From positions 1 to 64,000 of the forward strand of contig JAEYCB010000046.1 of the NCBI GenBank assembly GCA_023404345.1: DNA of 64,000 bases. The letters run 5' to 3'. Of this stretch, positions 62,222-64,000 are shown piece by piece (positions within the stretch are counted from its first letter, which is position 1; each line of letters begins with the position of its first letter). Source of the DNA: Bacillota bacterium. Lineage in GTDB: Bacteria; Bacillota; Clostridia; Christensenellales; Aristaeellaceae. Position numbers and translations under genes: made by a program. The notes under the pieces are model-generated. The model was not told the origin of the DNA and ran no database searches. It was given only the letters and a program-made list of their open reading frames with translations.

Positions 62222-63935
62222 GGCTGCGCACCTCCCTGTCGTAAGCGATGAAGCGTTCCACAAAGGCTTCCGGCGGCGCGATGCCCGCGCGGCCTGCCAG
62301 CGTAAACAGGCTGGTTTCCTTCAGCGCCGCGCGCCCTACCAGCTCCGGGTCGCACAGCACGGCGGCGGCGGAACGGTCGGCAATCAGCCGCCCCTCACTG
62401 AATACCAGCGCACGCGGCGTGTATTCCAGCATCAGGTGCATATCGTGGGTAATCATCACCACGGTCACGCCCTGCGCGTTCAGCCCGCGCAGAAACTCCA
62501 TGATCTCCGTGTAGTGCTTGAAGTCCTGCCCGGCGGTCGGCTCGTCCAGAATGATCAGCTCCGGCCCCATCGCCAGCACACTGGCAATGGTCACCCGCTT
62601 TTTCTGCCCGAAGCTCAGCGCCGAAATGGGCCAGTTGCGGAACGGATATAGCCCGCATACCCGCAGCGTGTCCTCCACGCGCGCGCGCGTTTCCTCCTCG
62701 CTCAGCCCAAGCGCCGCCAGCCCCAGCGCCACCTCGTCATAGATCATCGTTTTGGAAATCATCTGGTTGGGGTTTTGCATCACGTAGCCGATGTGCGCGG
62801 CGCGCTCGCGGATGGTGTCGCCCCCGATGTCGCGCCCCTCAAACAGCAGCGTGCCCTCGTCCGGCGTTTCAAACCCGCAGATCAGCTTGGACAGGGTGGA
62901 CTTGCCCGCGCCGTTGCGCCCTACGATGGCCAGCATCTCCCCCCGCCGGATGGTAAAGCTCACGTCCGTAAGCACGCGCCGCTCTCTGGTGTACCCGAAG
63001 CCCAGCCCCCGCGCCTCCAGCAGCACGGGCTTCTCCGGCGGCTGCGCCTCCGGCGTGCGCGCCTCAAACCACGCGCGAAGCCTCGCTGCATCCGCCTCAT
63101 CCAGCCTCAGGCTGTCCACGTGGGCGGGCTGCTTGTGCGGCGTGACGTCCACGCCCGCATACCTGAGGGCCGACAGGTACAGCGGTTCACGGATGCCGTT
63201 TTCGCTCAGCAGGCTTGTGGAGAGCAGTTCGTCCGGCCGCATGTCGGCCAGAATCTCCCCTTCGTTCATCAGCACGATGCGGTCCACGCTGCGCCATAGC
63301 ACATCTTCCAGCCGGTGCTCGATGATGACCACCGTGGCGCCGGTCCTGTGCTGGATGTCGTCGATCAGCTCGATGGCCTGCTTGCCGGTGGCCGGGTCCA
63401 GGTTCGCCAGCGGCTCGTCAAAAAGCAGCACCTTCACCTCGTCCACCATCACGCCCGCCAGGCTCACGCGCTGCTTCTGCCCGCCGCTCAGTTCGTGCGG
63501 CGCATGGCCCAGATGGTTTTCCACGCCCACCAGCGCGGCCACGCGGTCCACGGCCTCGCGCATGGTGCCCTGCGGCACGCAGTCATTTTCCAGCGCAAAG
63601 GCGATGTCCTCGCCCACGGTCAGGCCGATGAACTGGCCGTCCGGGTCCTGAAGCACCGTGCCCACATGGCGCGACAGCGCAAACACGCCCGCCTTTGGCG
63701 CGTCCACGCCGTCCACGGTCAGGCTTCCCGTAACCGTGCCGGGATAGCTGGCAGGAATCAGCCCATTGAGACAGCTGCCCAGCGTGCTCTTGCCGCTGCC
63801 CGACGGCCCGGCGATAAGCACCCGCTCGCCCGGATAGATGTCCAGGTTGATGTGGCGCAGCGTGGGTTGCTTCTGCGCCCGGTACTGAAAGGAAAAATCC
63901 TTGAACGATATGATGGGGGCCTGCAACGTCGTCAC
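62199..63935 (-). CDS. Fused double ATPase of an ECF transporter (EcfA1-EcfA2, YkoD-like)
   Basis: One 578-residue chain with two complete ABC ATPase domains. First: Walker A GPSGSGKSTLG, signature ELSGGQKQRVSLAGVM, Walker B VLLFDEPLANLDP. Second (from about residue 295): GRNGAGKSTLSK, ALSFGQKKRVTIAS, LIILDEPTAGQD. Fused ATPases resemble YkoD of thiamine-precursor importers. The S component is not in the window and may lie beyond 64000. Start is GTG 63935 or TTG 63926, the latter better placed behind GAGGTG. Confidence 0.92.
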   Translation of the reverse strand: MTTLQAPIISFKDFSFQYRAQKQPTLRHINLDIYPGERVLIAGPSGSGKSTLGSCLNGLIPASYPGTVTGSLTVDGVDAPKAGVFALSRHVGTVLQDPDGQFIGLTVGEDIAFALENDCVPQGTMREAVDRVAALVGVENHLGHAPHELSGGQKQRVSLAGVMVDEVKVLLFDEPLANLDPATGKQAIELIDDIQHRTGATVVIIEHRLEDVLWRSVDRIVLMNEGEILADMRPDELLSTSLLSENGIREPLYLSALRYAGVDVTPHKQPAHVDSLRLDEADAARLRAWFEARTPEAQPPEKPVLLEARGLGFGYTRERRVLTDVSFTIRRGEMLAIVGRNGAGKSTLSKLICGFETPDEGTLLFEGRDIGGDTIRERAAHIGYVMQNPNQMISKTMIYDEVALGLAALGLSEEETRARVEDTLRVCGLYPFRNWPISALSFGQKKRVTIASVLAMGPELIILDEPTAGQDFKHYTEIMEFLRGLNAQGVTVVMITHDMHLMLEYTPRALVFSEGRLIADRSAAAVLCDPELVGRAALKETSLFTLAGRAGIAPPEAFVERFIAYDREVRSHGRHDGA

Positions 63936-63945
63936 CTCGAATGCA

Positions 63946-63976
63946 CAAAATGGACCGCGCGCAGGGCGCGGTCCAT
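63946..63976 (-). terminator. Hairpin upstream of the ECF ATPase gene
   Basis: TGGACCGCGC and GCGCGGTCCA form a perfect 10-bp stem; TTTTG follows on the minus strand. It may end an upstream gene outside the window or attenuate the ECF operon. Beyond 63976 nothing is recognised. Confidence 0.65.
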
Positions 63977-64000
63977 CCGGGGTAGAGGGGTCACTCCTTG

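Noticed and set aside
63936..64000. Riboswitch (thiamine or cobalamin) upstream of the ECF transporter
   Set aside because: Only a simple 10-bp hairpin is visible in the 65 bases available; no TPP or B12 core motif.

Overview
The window reads as chromosome of a high-GC, endospore-forming Firmicute of the class Clostridia. Evidence: SpoIIE, SpoVAC/AD/AE and a Spo0A-like protein; a T-box leader; a CIRCE operator before groESL; a Rex repressor; a YozG-type XRE/DUF2975 pair; sortase-type PPxTG surface proteins; and rpmH-rnpA-yidD-yidC-jag in Gram-positive order. The order or family cannot be fixed from this sequence; a Christensenellales-like gut bacterium would fit but is only a guess.

Layout. 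1-2746: a CAAG tandem repeat and a broken surface-protein gene. 2802-8304: one apparent transcription unit behind a tyrosine-type T-box (aminotransferase, tyrS, yigZ, acetyltransferase, sdaAB, sdaAA). 8308-13661: a VanY-like protein without its catalytic residues, a three-gene glycerol-3-phosphate dehydrogenase-type operon and tcdA. 13772-20976: isocitrate dehydrogenase, YccF protein, cation/proton antiporter divergent from a LysR regulator, a GntR/ABC operon and an XRE/DUF2975 pair. 20993-31116: groESL, mutY, an XRE-membrane protein, mscL with a zinc-ribbon tail, malic enzyme, a VanZ-RDD fusion, an SDR protein, a PHP phosphoesterase and a barstar homologue. 31427-40064: spoIIE, an FMN-binding protein, a Spo0A paralogue with a dead receiver, a DEAD helicase, a CofE-like protein and pepT. 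40073-45631: VanW protein, rex and the jag-yidC-yidD-rnpA-rpmH cluster. 45754-54993: a second broken surface protein, then the spoVA operon split by about 5 kb of lower-GC mannan-oligosaccharide genes. 55009-60880: a BlaR1-like M56 protein, a nonsense-interrupted SH3 protein and an ECF sigma operon. 61047-64000: an ECF-type vitamin or metal transporter (T subunit and fused double ATPase).

Most notable observations. (1) Three copies of a short MITE-like element (cores of 160-199 bp) sit at gene 3' ends. Each has imperfect terminal inverted repeats and is bracketed by two near-identical copies of a 25-28 bp stem-loop, as if it inserts at terminator hairpins and duplicates them. (2) spoVAC and spoVAD are separated by a mannobiose epimerase / mannosylglucose phosphorylase / beta-mannosidase island, and a region with a candidate sporulation-sigma promoter is repeated before each half of spoVA. 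(3) Inside that island two beta-mannosidase pieces meet head to head, both having lost sequence. (4) Three envelope genes carry one or two clear lesions each (two frameshifts and two in-frame stops in total). (5) A Spo0A-like regulator has His in place of the phosphoacceptor Asp and a perfect 0A box upstream.

Functional logic. The mannan genes form a known cytoplasmic route: 2-epimerisation of mannobiose to mannosylglucose, then phosphorolysis. The T-box unit would couple tyrosyl-tRNA charging to an aminotransferase, TyrS and possibly serine deamination. The 55-61 kb block looks like an envelope-stress sensing region.
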